Assembly: GCA_963808615.1 (NCBI GenBank)
Contig: CAWEGV010000010.1
Location: 614,798 to 678,797 of the forward strand
From: Palsa-504 sp963808615
Lineage (GTDB): Bacteria > Actinomycetota > Actinomycetes > Streptosporangiales > Streptosporangiaceae
Direction: 5' to 3'
DNA: 64,000 nt
Positions within the stretch are counted from its first letter, which is position 1; each line of letters begins with the position of its first letter. A program made the translations under genes and the position numbers. Below the pieces are notes generated by a model that saw nothing but the letters and a program-made list of their open reading frames with translations, ran no database searches and was not told where the DNA came from. Of the stretch, positions 8,482-16,517 are shown piece after piece.

Positions 8482-10143
8482 TCAGGGCCGGGGAGTGGCG
8501 CGATCGATGATGGCGGCGAAGTCAGGACCAGAAGGAAGCGTGCCGTAGGCACGGCCCCATCCGCCCGGTCCGCCGGAGTCGTCGGCCAGCCGGGACGCGG
8601 CGAACGCTTCGGCCACCGCCGGGTGCCCGAAGCGGACCAGCAGGGCCCCCTGCAAGGTGAGCGTCATGGCTTCGGCGAGACGACGGGCTTGCGCCTCCGA
8701 GGGCTCACTGAGTTCCTTGCGCAGCCTGACGATCGCCTGATCCAGTCGCCGGTCCGCGCCCGCGGCCTGGTCGAGCTCGGCGAAGAGCGCCTCGGCCGTC
8801 TCCGGCTGCCTGGTCAGGGCGCGGAGCGCGTCCAGCGCGGCGACGTTACCCGAGCCCTCCCAGATGGAGGCCAGCGGCGCTTCGCGGTACAGCCGCGGCA
8901 TCCCGGATTCCTCCACGTAGCCGTTGCCGCCCAGGCACTCCAGGGCCTCGGCGGCGTGCCCCGGGCCGCGCTTGCACACCCAGTACTTGGTCGCCGCCAG
9001 GGCCAGGCGGCGGAAGGCCGCCTCCTGCTCGTCTCCGCGCGCCGCCCGGTCGGTCGCCCCGGCCAGCCGGAACGCGGCCATCGTGGCCGCCTCCGACTCG
9101 ACCACCAGGTCGGCCAGCACGCTGGCCATTAGCGGCTGGTCGGCGAGCCTGCGGCCGAACGCGGTCCGGTGTGCGGCGTGATGCGCCGCGAGGGTGACGC
9201 CGGACCGCATCCCCGTCGCCGCGCCGAGCACGCAGTCCAGCCTGGTCATGTTCACCATCTCGATGATGGTGCGGACGCCGCGGCCTTCCTCGCCGACCAG
9301 CCAGGCGGTGGCCTGCTCGTACTCGACCTCCGCCGACGCGTTCGACCGGTTGCCCAGCTTGTCCTTCAGCCGCTGCAGCCGCATGCCGTTGCGGCTGCCG
9401 TCCGGCAGCACCCGGGGCAGCAGGAAGCAGGACAGGCCGCCGGGAGCCTGCGCGAGCACCATGAACAGGTCGCCCATCGGGGCCGACGTGAACCACTTGT
9501 GACCGGTCAGCAGGTAGCTCCCGCCGCCCGCCGCGCCATCCCCCTGCACGGGGACCGCGCGGGTGGTGTTGGCCCGGACATCCGAACCGCCCTGCTTCTC
9601 GGTCATCGACATGCCTGCCAGCAGCCCTAGCTTGACCTCCGGCGGGCGCAAGCCGAAGTCGTACTCCCGGGCGGCCAGCAACGGCTCGAAGCGCTCGGCC
9701 AGGTCCGGCGCGTGCCGTAGCGCGGGCACCACGGCGTAGGTCATGGAGACCGGGCAGCAGTGCCCGGCTTCGGCCGCGCCCCAGACGTAGAAGCCCGCGG
9801 CCCGGGCCACGTGCGCGCCAGGACGCTGGTCCCGCCACGGCGCCGCCTGCAGGCCGTGCCGGACCGCTACGGTCATCAGCTCGTGCCAGGCCGGGTGGAA
9901 TTCCACCTCGTCGATGCGGTGGCCGAAGCGATCGTGGGTCCGCAGTACCGGCGGGTTCTCGTTCGCCTGCCTGCCCTGTTCCTGCGCCAGGGCCGAGCCG
10001 GCCAGGCGGCCGAGCTCGCGGACCCCGTCCTCGGCCCAGCCTGCGCCCTCGCGGCGCAGTGCGTCCAGCATCGTCGGGTCGCGGGCCACGTCATACCCGG
10101 CCAGTGCCGGGGGCTGGTTGAACACTTCGTGGGTCGGTGGCAT
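8482..10143 (-). CDS. aidB: Acyl-CoA dehydrogenase family protein, AidB-like
   Basis: A 553-residue flavoprotein close in length to E. coli AidB (541). AidB-type features: an N-terminal extension (FNQPPALAGYDVARD), MTEKQGGSD, TGHKWFTSAPM, LKDKLGNRSNASAEV, and ECLGGNGYVEES followed by IWEGSGNVAALDALR. AidB is an alkylation-response FAD protein with weak isovaleryl-CoA dehydrogenase activity that binds DNA; whether this one does so is not visible. The start at ATG 10143 (AGGAA upstream) fits; the frame continues to 10392 without homology. It is divergent from the GalT-like gene. Confidence 0.85.
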   Translation of the reverse strand: MPPTHEVFNQPPALAGYDVARDPTMLDALRREGAGWAEDGVRELGRLAGSALAQEQGRQANENPPVLRTHDRFGHRIDEVEFHPAWHELMTVAVRHGLQAAPWRDQRPGAHVARAAGFYVWGAAEAGHCCPVSMTYAVVPALRHAPDLAERFEPLLAAREYDFGLRPPEVKLGLLAGMSMTEKQGGSDVRANTTRAVPVQGDGAAGGGSYLLTGHKWFTSAPMGDLFMVLAQAPGGLSCFLLPRVLPDGSRNGMRLQRLKDKLGNRSNASAEVEYEQATAWLVGEEGRGVRTIIEMVNMTRLDCVLGAATGMRSGVTLAAHHAAHRTAFGRRLADQPLMASVLADLVVESEAATMAAFRLAGATDRAARGDEQEAAFRRLALAATKYWVCKRGPGHAAEALECLGGNGYVEESGMPRLYREAPLASIWEGSGNVAALDALRALTRQPETAEALFAELDQAAGADRRLDQAIVRLRKELSEPSEAQARRLAEAMTLTLQGALLVRFGHPAVAEAFAASRLADDSGGPGGWGRAYGTLPSGPDFAAIIDRATPRP

Positions 10144-10280
10144 CAGCGGTTCCTGCCTCGGGGCCTCATGGCCATTGAAACATGCCCGGCCGACGGTCAT
10201 GATCTCCCTGCGAGGATGAGCATCAGCGGCCCGGGCTCCGGGGCCGGCGCCAGTGGCCCTGTGACAGCGAGGCGAGAAGC

Positions 10281-11279
10281 TTGGAACTGCGACGCGAGCG
10301 GCTGACCGCGGAGATGATCGATCCCGGAACGGGCGAGCCGGTCCGCACCCCGATCGAAGTGCGCCTTGATCCGCTGACCGGGCACAGCTCACGCATCCTG
10401 CCCGACCGCGGCCTGATGCCCGTCAGCGATTTCGATCTTGAGTCCTTCGCCCGGCAGACCCAGCCGACCTGCCCGTTCTGCCCGGACCGGGTGGACCGGC
10501 TGACGCCCAGGCTGGCCAGCAGGATCCACCCCGACGGACGGGTCACCTGCGGTGCGGCCATGCTGTTCCCGAACCTGCACGCCTACTCCTCGCACAGCTC
10601 GGTGTCGATCTACTCGCCTCGGCTGCACTACCTGCCGGTCGGCGAGATCACGCAGGAACTGCTGGCCGACAACCTGGCCACGCAGGTCGCCTTCGCCCGG
10701 GCGGTCATGGCGGCAGAACCGCAGTCGGCGTGGGCCTCGATCAACGCCAATCACATGCTGCCCTCGGGAAGCTCGCTGTTTCATCCCCACATGCAGGGGA
10801 TCGTCGATTCCCATCCGACCACCATGCAGCGGCTGCTCGCCGACGTGCCCGGCCAGCAGTTCGAGGACTACCTGGCTGCCGAACGCCGCATTGGCGAGCG
10901 GTACCTGGGGAGCACCGGGCGTATCCAGTGGCTGGCCAGCTTCGCCCCGATCGCCCCGGCGGAGCTGAGGGCGTTCGTCGCGGGCATCTGCTCACCCGCC
11001 GAGCTGGACGACGGACTCGTCGGCGAACTGGCCCACGGGCTGGCGCTGGCGCTGAGCGGTTACGCGGAGATGGGCTCATCGAGCTTCAACTGCGCGATAT
11101 ACGGAGCACCGCCGGGCACCGAGGGCTACCCGCTGAACCTGCGCCTGGCCTGCCGCTCGAACCTCCAGCCCCTGTACCGGTCGGACTCGACGTTCCTGGA
11201 GCGCCTGCACTGGGAGGGCGCGGTCGATTGCGCGCCCGAGACCGTGGCCGAGCGGCTCGGCCCCCGTTTCCGGAGCTAA
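10281..11279 (+). CDS. GalT-like HIT-superfamily nucleotidyltransferase
   Basis: A 332-residue protein of the galactose-1-phosphate uridylyltransferase/ATP adenylyltransferase class. The motif CPFC (about residue 64) matches the metal-binding pair of GalT, and SSLFHPHMQG carries the HPHxQ active site whose second His takes the nucleotidyl group. NANHMLPSGSS precedes it and LRLACRSNLQPLYRSDSTFLERLH follows. Exact substrates (sugar-1-phosphate or dinucleoside polyphosphate) cannot be told. Start TTG with GAGGCGAG upstream; ATG 10314 is an alternative. The 3' 204 bases are antisense to the open frame of cobS. Confidence 0.7.
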   Translation: MELRRERLTAEMIDPGTGEPVRTPIEVRLDPLTGHSSRILPDRGLMPVSDFDLESFARQTQPTCPFCPDRVDRLTPRLASRIHPDGRVTCGAAMLFPNLHAYSSHSSVSIYSPRLHYLPVGEITQELLADNLATQVAFARAVMAAEPQSAWASINANHMLPSGSSLFHPHMQGIVDSHPTTMQRLLADVPGQQFEDYLAAERRIGERYLGSTGRIQWLASFAPIAPAELRAFVAGICSPAELDDGLVGELAHGLALALSGYAEMGSSSFNCAIYGAPPGTEGYPLNLRLACRSNLQPLYRSDSTFLERLHWEGAVDCAPETVAERLGPRFRS

Positions 11280-12122
11280 CGCCCGCGGGCCCATGGCCGC
11301 CACTTCCGGAGCTAACGCCCGCGGGCCCATGGCCGCCACGACCAGCGTCACGGTAGCCGCGACCTCGGCCAGCGCGCCGAGCACGTCGCCCGTGATCCCG
11401 CCCAGGCGGCGCACCGCATGCCGCTGCATCGCGAGCGCCGCGGCCAGGCCGGCCACGACGGCGAGCGGCAACGTCCAGCCGAGCGGCTCGCTGGTCACCG
11501 TGGCCGAGATCAGCACCGCCGCGACCGCGGCCGCCGTGACGGCCAGCGTGGCCGCCGCCACGGTCACGGGGCGTACGGTGCCCGCCACCAGCGCTCCCAG
11601 CCCATCCGGCCGGGCCGCCGGCACACCGCGGCGGCAGGCCCAGGTCAGCGCGAGCCTGCCGGTGATCACCGCGGCGATCAGCGCGGCCGGCCCGCGGCCC
11701 GGGCCGGCCGATTCCGCGTGGCCGAGCGCAGCGAACTGGATGAGCAACGCCAAGATCAGCGTGATGGTGCCGAACGGCCCGATGTCAGAGCGCCGCATGA
11801 TGTCGAGTGCGACCGGTGCCGGCTGACCGCTGCCCAGGCCGTCGGCCAGGTCGGCCAGCCCGTCCAGATGCAGCCCCCGGGTCAGCAGCGCGAGTGAGGC
11901 CAGCGCGAGCGCGGCGGCGGTCAGCGGTCCGCCGCCCAGCGGATGATCCACCACCACCAGGACGACCGAGGCGATGACGCCGAGCAGCAGTCCGACACCC
12001 GGCGCCCAGGCCATGGCCGCGGCCGCGGTCGCCCGGTCCGGTCCCGGGCGCGCCGGAGCACCCCCGGCGAGCGGGAACACGGTGAGCAGCGTCAGCGACA
12101 GCCTCAGGCCGTTCCATCTCAT
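11076..12122 (-). CDS. cobS: Adenosylcobinamide-GDP ribazoletransferase
   Basis: CobS joins adenosylcobinamide-GDP to alpha-ribazole in the last steps of the cobalamin pathway, at the membrane. The first 250 or so residues match the family: start MRWNGLRLSLTLLTVFPL, the acidic motif GLHLDGLADLADGLGSG, RRSDIGPFG, then five or more membrane helices. CobS normally ends shortly after the helix LAEVAATVTLVVAAMGP. Here no stop follows; the frame reads through the 36-bp duplication and 204 bases antisense to the GalT-like gene, giving 348 residues. The last 90 residues are Arg/Ala-rich and not CobS-like. Confidence 0.8.
   Translation of the reverse strand: MRWNGLRLSLTLLTVFPLAGGAPARPGPDRATAAAAMAWAPGVGLLLGVIASVVLVVVDHPLGGGPLTAAALALASLALLTRGLHLDGLADLADGLGSGQPAPVALDIMRRSDIGPFGTITLILALLIQFAALGHAESAGPGRGPAALIAAVITGRLALTWACRRGVPAARPDGLGALVAGTVRPVTVAAATLAVTAAAVAAVLISATVTSEPLGWTLPLAVVAGLAAALAMQRHAVRRLGGITGDVLGALAEVAATVTLVVAAMGPRALAPEVAAMGPRALAPETGAEPLGHGLGRAIDRALPVQALQERRVRPVQGLEVRAAGQAQVQRVALGARRCSVYRAVEAR
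11268..11339. repeat. Perfect 36-bp tandem duplication at a convergent gene junction
   Basis: Unit 11268-11303 is repeated exactly at 11304-11339. It contains the stop codon of the GalT-like gene (copied a second time downstream) and, on the other strand, encodes VAAMGPRALAPE twice in the cobS frame. A length of 12 codons keeps both frames. Confidence 0.85.
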
Positions 12123-12217
12123 GGCGAAGCAGCCTATCGGTCCGCGGTCAAGAGACGTACTATCTCAAGAGGGGCCTTGACGGGGTCCAAAGCGACCGGA
12201 TGGCGGGTGACGCGAGC

Positions 12218-12640
12218 ATGTCCGAGTGGTGGTCAATCGAGGTCTTCGACGCCGCTGAACTGCCCGCCCGCCGGTGGCGGGACGCCTACGAGGACGCGCT
12301 CATCGAGGCGGCCGTGACCCACGGGGCCAGGTACTGGGAGTGGCACGAGCATCGCTACGGCGTGGTATTCGAGGTGCTCTTCGACTCTGACCAGCAGTGG
12401 GAGGCGTTCCGTGCCCTCCCGGCCGTTCGCTCGGCCCTGGACGGCGCGCCCGATCCGGTCAACGGCCTGATCATCTACCGGGGCCGGGGCGGCGGTGCCG
12501 GGCCGAGGAAGCCGCGCAGGCCCAAGCCTGCGCCGGGTGCCAGCGCGATCGCCCTGCCCGAACCGGAAACCGAGCGCGTGCTGCACCTCACCGAGGCCAG
12601 CCCGCCGGAGATGCCCGGCAGGGACCTGCGGGTCGGTTAG
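12218..12640 (+). CDS. Conserved hypothetical protein (MSEWWSIEVF family)
   Basis: A 140-residue soluble protein. Residues 1-90 are compact (WWSIEVFDAAELPARRWRDAYEDALIEAAVTHGA, YWEWHEHRYGVVFEVLF, FRALPAVRSALDGAPDPVNGLIIYRGRGG) and look like a small alpha/beta domain that also occurs in streptomycetes. The remaining 50 residues are Pro/Arg-rich and probably disordered. No function can be assigned. ATG 12218 is preferred to ATG 12200. It is divergent from cobS and 49 bp ahead of the DUF5998 gene. Confidence 0.6.
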   Translation: MSEWWSIEVFDAAELPARRWRDAYEDALIEAAVTHGARYWEWHEHRYGVVFEVLFDSDQQWEAFRALPAVRSALDGAPDPVNGLIIYRGRGGGAGPRKPRRPKPAPGASAIALPEPETERVLHLTEASPPEMPGRDLRVG

Positions 12641-12689
12641 ATCCGGTCCTGCGGGCGAAGCACCCGGCGGGACGGTGCAGGATGGGGGG

Positions 12690-13283
12690 ATGAGGGAAAC
12701 GCGAGTCGTGACCGACGGCCTGCGGGCCGCGATCGAGCGCAGCGGCTACTACCCGGGCCTGGTGTACGATGCGGTCGCCTCGGCGCTCGGGTCCGAACCA
12801 GTGACGGCCTACGTTGTGCACCACGACGCGATCTTCGATCCCGGCATGGAGGTGCGCAGGCACATGACCGTGCTGGCGCTCACCCCCACCCGGCTGGTGT
12901 ACTCCCACACCGATGAGCATCCGGCCGACGAGCCCGACGGCCGGCCCAGGGCCGAGACGAGCACTGAGGCGATCCGGTTCAGCCGGATAGCGTCGGTGGC
13001 CATGACCCGCGTGGTGCTCGACCCGGCCGCCTACGTGCCCGGCGCCACCATGCCGGCGGAGGTCATGCTGACCATCGGCTGGAACGTGCTCTCCCACCTG
13101 GAACTCGAGCCGGCGCACTGCGGCGACGAGACCTGCGAAGCCGATCACGGGTACCTCGGCACGATCACCGCGGACGACTTCTCGCTGCGGGTCAGCCAGG
13201 CCGCGGACGGCGAGGAGGCCGTCCGGCAGTTGCTGGGTTTCGTACGGGCCCTGTCCGACGCCACTGCGGTCAAGGGCGGCTGA
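12690..13283 (+). CDS. DUF5998 family protein
   Basis: A 197-residue soluble actinobacterial protein. Recognised from its conserved course: LRAAIERSGYYPGLVYDAV at the N-terminus, TAYVVHHDAIFD, HMTVLALTPTRLVYSHTDEH, RIASVAMTRVV, and a C-terminal ADDFSLRVSQAADGEEAVRQLLGFVRAL. A HCGDETCEADHG segment has two Cys and three His and could bind a metal. Function unknown. In many actinomycetes it sits directly before an alkaline-phosphatase-superfamily gene and a rhodanese, as here. Confidence 0.8.
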   Translation: MRETRVVTDGLRAAIERSGYYPGLVYDAVASALGSEPVTAYVVHHDAIFDPGMEVRRHMTVLALTPTRLVYSHTDEHPADEPDGRPRAETSTEAIRFSRIASVAMTRVVLDPAAYVPGATMPAEVMLTIGWNVLSHLELEPAHCGDETCEADHGYLGTITADDFSLRVSQAADGEEAVRQLLGFVRALSDATAVKGG

Positions 13284-13391
13284 CCGCCCCAGCGCTCCGG
13301 TTTTGCTCCCCGCGCCGCATGGTGGCACGATGTTCCGGCATGATGGCAGGGCACTGAGTGGCACCCACGAGCAGCAGATGAGGATTCCCGC

Positions 13392-14537
13392 ATGACGCTC
13401 GAGCCGAGACATCCGCCGACCGTGCCGTCTTACGGGACCGGGAGCCTGTCCGACTTGTCTGCCTCCATCCTCGCCTCCCTCGATCCCGAGGCGTGCCCGG
13501 AGCAGAACGTCCTGGGCCTCGCGCCCACCCAGCGCGCCTGCCTGCTGGTGGTGGACGGGCTCGGCTGGGAACTGCTCCGTGACCATCCTGCCGCCGCGCC
13601 GTTCCTGTCCGAGCTGGCCCGCAACTCCAAGCCGATCACGGCCGGGTTCCCCGCTACCACGGTCACCAGCATGGGCTCGCTGGGCACCGGCAGGCCGCCC
13701 GGCCAGCACGGGATGCTCGGTTACAAGGTCCTGGTGCCAGGCGAGGATGTCCTGCTCAACGGGCTGCGCTGGGACTCGCGGATCGACCCCAGGCAGTGGC
13801 AGCCGTGGCCTACCGTCTTCGAGCGGGCCGCCGCGGCCGGCATCGCGGCCGTCCACGTGGCCCGGGGGTCATTCCGCGACAAGGGCCTGACCACGGCGGC
13901 ACTGCGCGGTACCGAGCTCCGCCCGGCCGACAGCATGGGCGCCCTGGCCGCGCAGGCCGCCGCCGCCCTGGCCGAGAACGGCCGCGCGTTCGTGCTGGTC
14001 TACCACGGCGACCTGGACAGCACCGGGCACGTGTTCGGCGTCGGCTCCGATGCCTGGTACTACCAGCTGGCGCACGTGGACAGGCTGGCCGAGCACCTGG
14101 CTCATGCCCTGCCCTCCGGGACCTGCCTGTACGTGACGGCCGACCACGGCATGGTGGAAGTCGGCCCTGCGGAAAGACTCGACGTGGACGCCACGCCCGA
14201 ACTGCGGTCCGGGCTGGCCCTGCTCGGCGGCGAGCCGAGAGCCAGGCATCTGTACGCGCGGCCTGGTGCCGCCGCGGACGTGCTGGCCACCTGGCGCGAG
14301 GTGCTCGGCGATCGCGCCTGGGTGCTGCCGAGGGACGAGGCCATCAAGGAAGGATGGTTCGGCCCGGTCGACGCGCGCATGGCCGACCGGATCGGTGACG
14401 TGGTGGCTGCGGCCGCGGGCAGCTTCGCCGCGGTGGCCACCAAGGCCGAGCCCGGGGAAGCCTCGCTGTTCGGCATGCACGGCTCGCTGACCTCTGCTGA
14501 GCAGCTCATCCCAGCGCTCACGTTCACCGCGACATGA
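13392..14537 (+). CDS. Alkaline phosphatase superfamily phosphodiesterase (nucleotide pyrophosphatase-like)
   Basis: A 381-residue metalloenzyme. Metal and nucleophile motifs of the type I phosphodiesterase/nucleotide pyrophosphatase group are in order: LLVVDGLGW (metal Asp, about 55), the nucleophile Thr in GFPATTVTSMGSLGTGRPPGQHGMLGY (about 97), YHGDLDSTGH (about 206) and TADHGM (about 250). There is no signal peptide, so it acts in the cytoplasm; the substrate is unknown. The ATGA at 14534-14537 couples it to the rhodanese gene. Confidence 0.8.
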   Translation: MTLEPRHPPTVPSYGTGSLSDLSASILASLDPEACPEQNVLGLAPTQRACLLVVDGLGWELLRDHPAAAPFLSELARNSKPITAGFPATTVTSMGSLGTGRPPGQHGMLGYKVLVPGEDVLLNGLRWDSRIDPRQWQPWPTVFERAAAAGIAAVHVARGSFRDKGLTTAALRGTELRPADSMGALAAQAAAALAENGRAFVLVYHGDLDSTGHVFGVGSDAWYYQLAHVDRLAEHLAHALPSGTCLYVTADHGMVEVGPAERLDVDATPELRSGLALLGGEPRARHLYARPGAAADVLATWREVLGDRAWVLPRDEAIKEGWFGPVDARMADRIGDVVAAAAGSFAAVATKAEPGEASLFGMHGSLTSAEQLIPALTFTAT

Positions 14538-15437
14538 CCGGGGCAGGCGGGCTGCTGGTCACCGCGCCCGCGCTCGCGGCGGACTGGCCGATGAGCCGCC
14601 GCCGGGGTCCCGGACGTACGGTGGCAGCTCGCCGGGCCACCGGGCCTCGACAGCTACCGCGAGGGTCCTCTGCCGGGTGCCGTCTTCACCGACCTGGACC
14701 GCGACCTGTCCGGGCCGCCTGGTCCGGGCGGCCGGCACCCGCTGCCCGATGCCGCGGCGTTCACCGAGGCGATGCGCGCGGCCGGGGTCAGCCAGCGCAG
14801 CCGGGTGGCGGTGTACGACGACGGGGACGCCACCGCCGCCGCCCGCTGCCGGTGGCTGCTGCGCTATTTCGGGCATCGGGACGTGCGGGTGCTTGACGGC
14901 GGCTACCAGGCCTGGCTCGGCGCCGGGCTCGCGGTGACCAGGACCGAGCCCGCGGGGCAGCCCGGCGACTTCACCGCGCGGCCGGGCCAGATGCCGGTGC
15001 TCGACGCGGCAGCGGCCGCGGCCACGGCGCGCACCGGCCTGCTGCTTGACGCCAGGGCGGGCGACCGTTACCGGGGCGAGAGCGAGCCCGTTGACCCGGT
15101 GGCCGGCCACATTCCGGGCGCGATCAGCGCGCCCACCACCGGCAACGTGAACGCGGACGGCACCTTCAATGACCCTGCGGAGCTCACCGCCCGGTTGGCC
15201 GGGCTCGGCGTCAGGCCAGGCGGCGCGGTCGGGGTCTACTGCGGCTCAGGCGTCACCGCGGCCCATGAGGTCCTGGCCCTGGCGCTGGCCGGCATCCCGG
15301 CCGCGCTGTACGTGGGCTCATGGTCCCATTGGATCACCCATCCGGCCCGCCCCGCCGCCACCGGCGGCCCCGACCTGAACCACGGCGACCTGAACCACGG
15401 CGGCCTGAATCACGGCCCGGACGACAGGCGGTTGTGA
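14534..15437 (+). pseudogene. sseA: Two-domain thiosulfate sulfurtransferase (rhodanese) with a frameshift
   Basis: Starts at ATGA (14534) as GLLVTAPALAADWP in one frame, then must change frame near 14588-14607 to continue as VPDVRWQLAGPPGLDSYREG, the expected first rhodanese domain. One extra G in the GGGG run at 14604-14607 would explain it. Downstream all is intact: PLPGAVFTDLDRDLSGPPGPGGRHPLP, then a second domain with the active loop YCGSGVTAAHEVLAL carrying the catalytic Cys, and GSWSHWITHP. Family enzymes move sulfane sulfur from thiosulfate to an acceptor. Without the fix only a fragment from ATG 14772 could be made. The tail carries a LNHG repeat. Confidence 0.8.
15372..15416 (+). 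repeat. 15-bp triplicate repeat in rhodanese tail
   Basis: GACCTGAACCACGGC occurs twice and once with changes (GGCCTGAATCACGGC), encoding DLNHG-DLNHG-GLNHG just before the stop. Confidence 0.8.
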
Positions 15438-16486
15438 TGAGCCCAGAAGCAGAAACGACGGAGGAACGCGGATTCGGGCCGTTCGTCACCTACGTCGTCC
15501 GCAAGCGCCCGGACGGGGTGCTCGCGCGCTGGGAGTCCCGCTCGCACCGCAAGCACCTGTCCGGAGACCAACCGCGCGGCTCGACGTGGTGGGCACCGCA
15601 AGATCGCGACTGGTGGATCGGCGTGCTGTTCGCGATCGGCTCGTTCCTGTTCGGTCTCGCCACGGTGCCCGCGTACGCGAGCGCCATGGGCGCCAAGGCT
15701 GACGCGGTGACGTACTTCATCGGATCGATCTTCTTCACCTCGGCCGGCTTCCTGCAGTACCGCGAGGCGGTCGACGCCGCGCCCAAACGGCCGGAGGCGG
15801 CCCGGCGGAAGGTCTTCGTATTCCTTCCCCGCCAGATCGACTGGCTGGCGACCGGGATCCAGAGCCTGGGAACGCTCGAGTTCAACGTCAGCACCTTCGC
15901 CGCGATCTGGGCGGCCAACGGCACGGCGCTGGCCCGGCATCACGTCTGGCGCCCCGACATCCTCGGTTCGGCGTGCTTCCTTATCGCGAGCGCGCTCGCC
16001 TGGTTCGAGGCATGTCACGGCTGGGCTGCCTGGCGGCCGCGGTCGCTGGCCTGGTGGATCACGGGGCTAAACCTGGCCGGGTCGGTCGCGTTCGGGTTCT
16101 CCGCCGTGGCCAGTTATGTCATTCCCGGGACCACGGAACTGCTGAGCGTCCCGGTGACCAACCTGGGTACCTTCGTCGGCGCGGTGTGCTTCTTCGCCGG
16201 CGCGGTGCTTCTGCTTTTCGAGCGCACCGAACCGGCACCCGCCGTCGCGTCGGCCCAGCCGCGCCTGCCCGGTCCCGCGCCTGCCCGGTCGTTATCAGCT
16301 CGAACGTATCGTTATCCTGGGCAACCTGACCCGGGCTGGGTGCCAGTGTGCAGCGCCGGACCCGGTACGACGACCCGGAGGACCCGATCTACTACGTGGT
16401 CGTGCACGACCCGGAAGGCAACGAGTTCTGCGTCAGCTGAAACTCACGCCCGAATGCGGCTCGTCCCGGATCCGCTCTACCCTTGA
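15437..16486 (+). CDS. YrhK-like integral membrane protein with an abnormal C-terminal tail
   Basis: Starts at TGATG overlapping the rhodanese stop. The first 45 residues are polar (GPFVTYVVRKRPDGVLARWESRSHRK), then WWIGVLFAIGSFLFGLATVPAYA begins a set of about six membrane helices with two YrhK-type halves (FFTSAGFLQY and FLIASALAWFE). Function unknown. After the last helix (LGTFVGAVCFFAGAVLLLFERTEPAP) no stop occurs; the frame reads another 70 residues through DNA that encodes, in another frame, the end of a VOC protein. The native stop was probably lost in a deletion. Confidence 0.65.
   Translation: MSPEAETTEERGFGPFVTYVVRKRPDGVLARWESRSHRKHLSGDQPRGSTWWAPQDRDWWIGVLFAIGSFLFGLATVPAYASAMGAKADAVTYFIGSIFFTSAGFLQYREAVDAAPKRPEAARRKVFVFLPRQIDWLATGIQSLGTLEFNVSTFAAIWAANGTALARHHVWRPDILGSACFLIASALAWFEACHGWAAWRPRSLAWWITGLNLAGSVAFGFSAVASYVIPGTTELLSVPVTNLGTFVGAVCFFAGAVLLLFERTEPAPAVASAQPRLPGPAPARSLSARTYRYPGQPDPGWVPVCSAGPGTTTRRTRSTTWSCTTRKATSSASAETHARMRLVPDPLYP
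16336..16440 (+). pseudogene. C-terminal remnant of a VOC/glyoxalase-family gene
   Basis: In the frame ending at TGA 16438 the DNA reads LGASVQRRTRYDDPEDPIYY then VVVHDPEGNEFCVS and stops. DPEGNEFCVS is the typical end of VOC (glyoxalase/bleomycin resistance-like) domains, including the metal-ligand Glu. Only about 34 codons remain; a stop precedes it at 16328-16332. The rest of the gene is missing, and the DNA lies inside the open frame of the YrhK-like gene. Confidence 0.7.
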
Positions 16487-16517
16487 ACCCGCGCCCACAC
16501 GAGCGGGTCCCCTGCAA

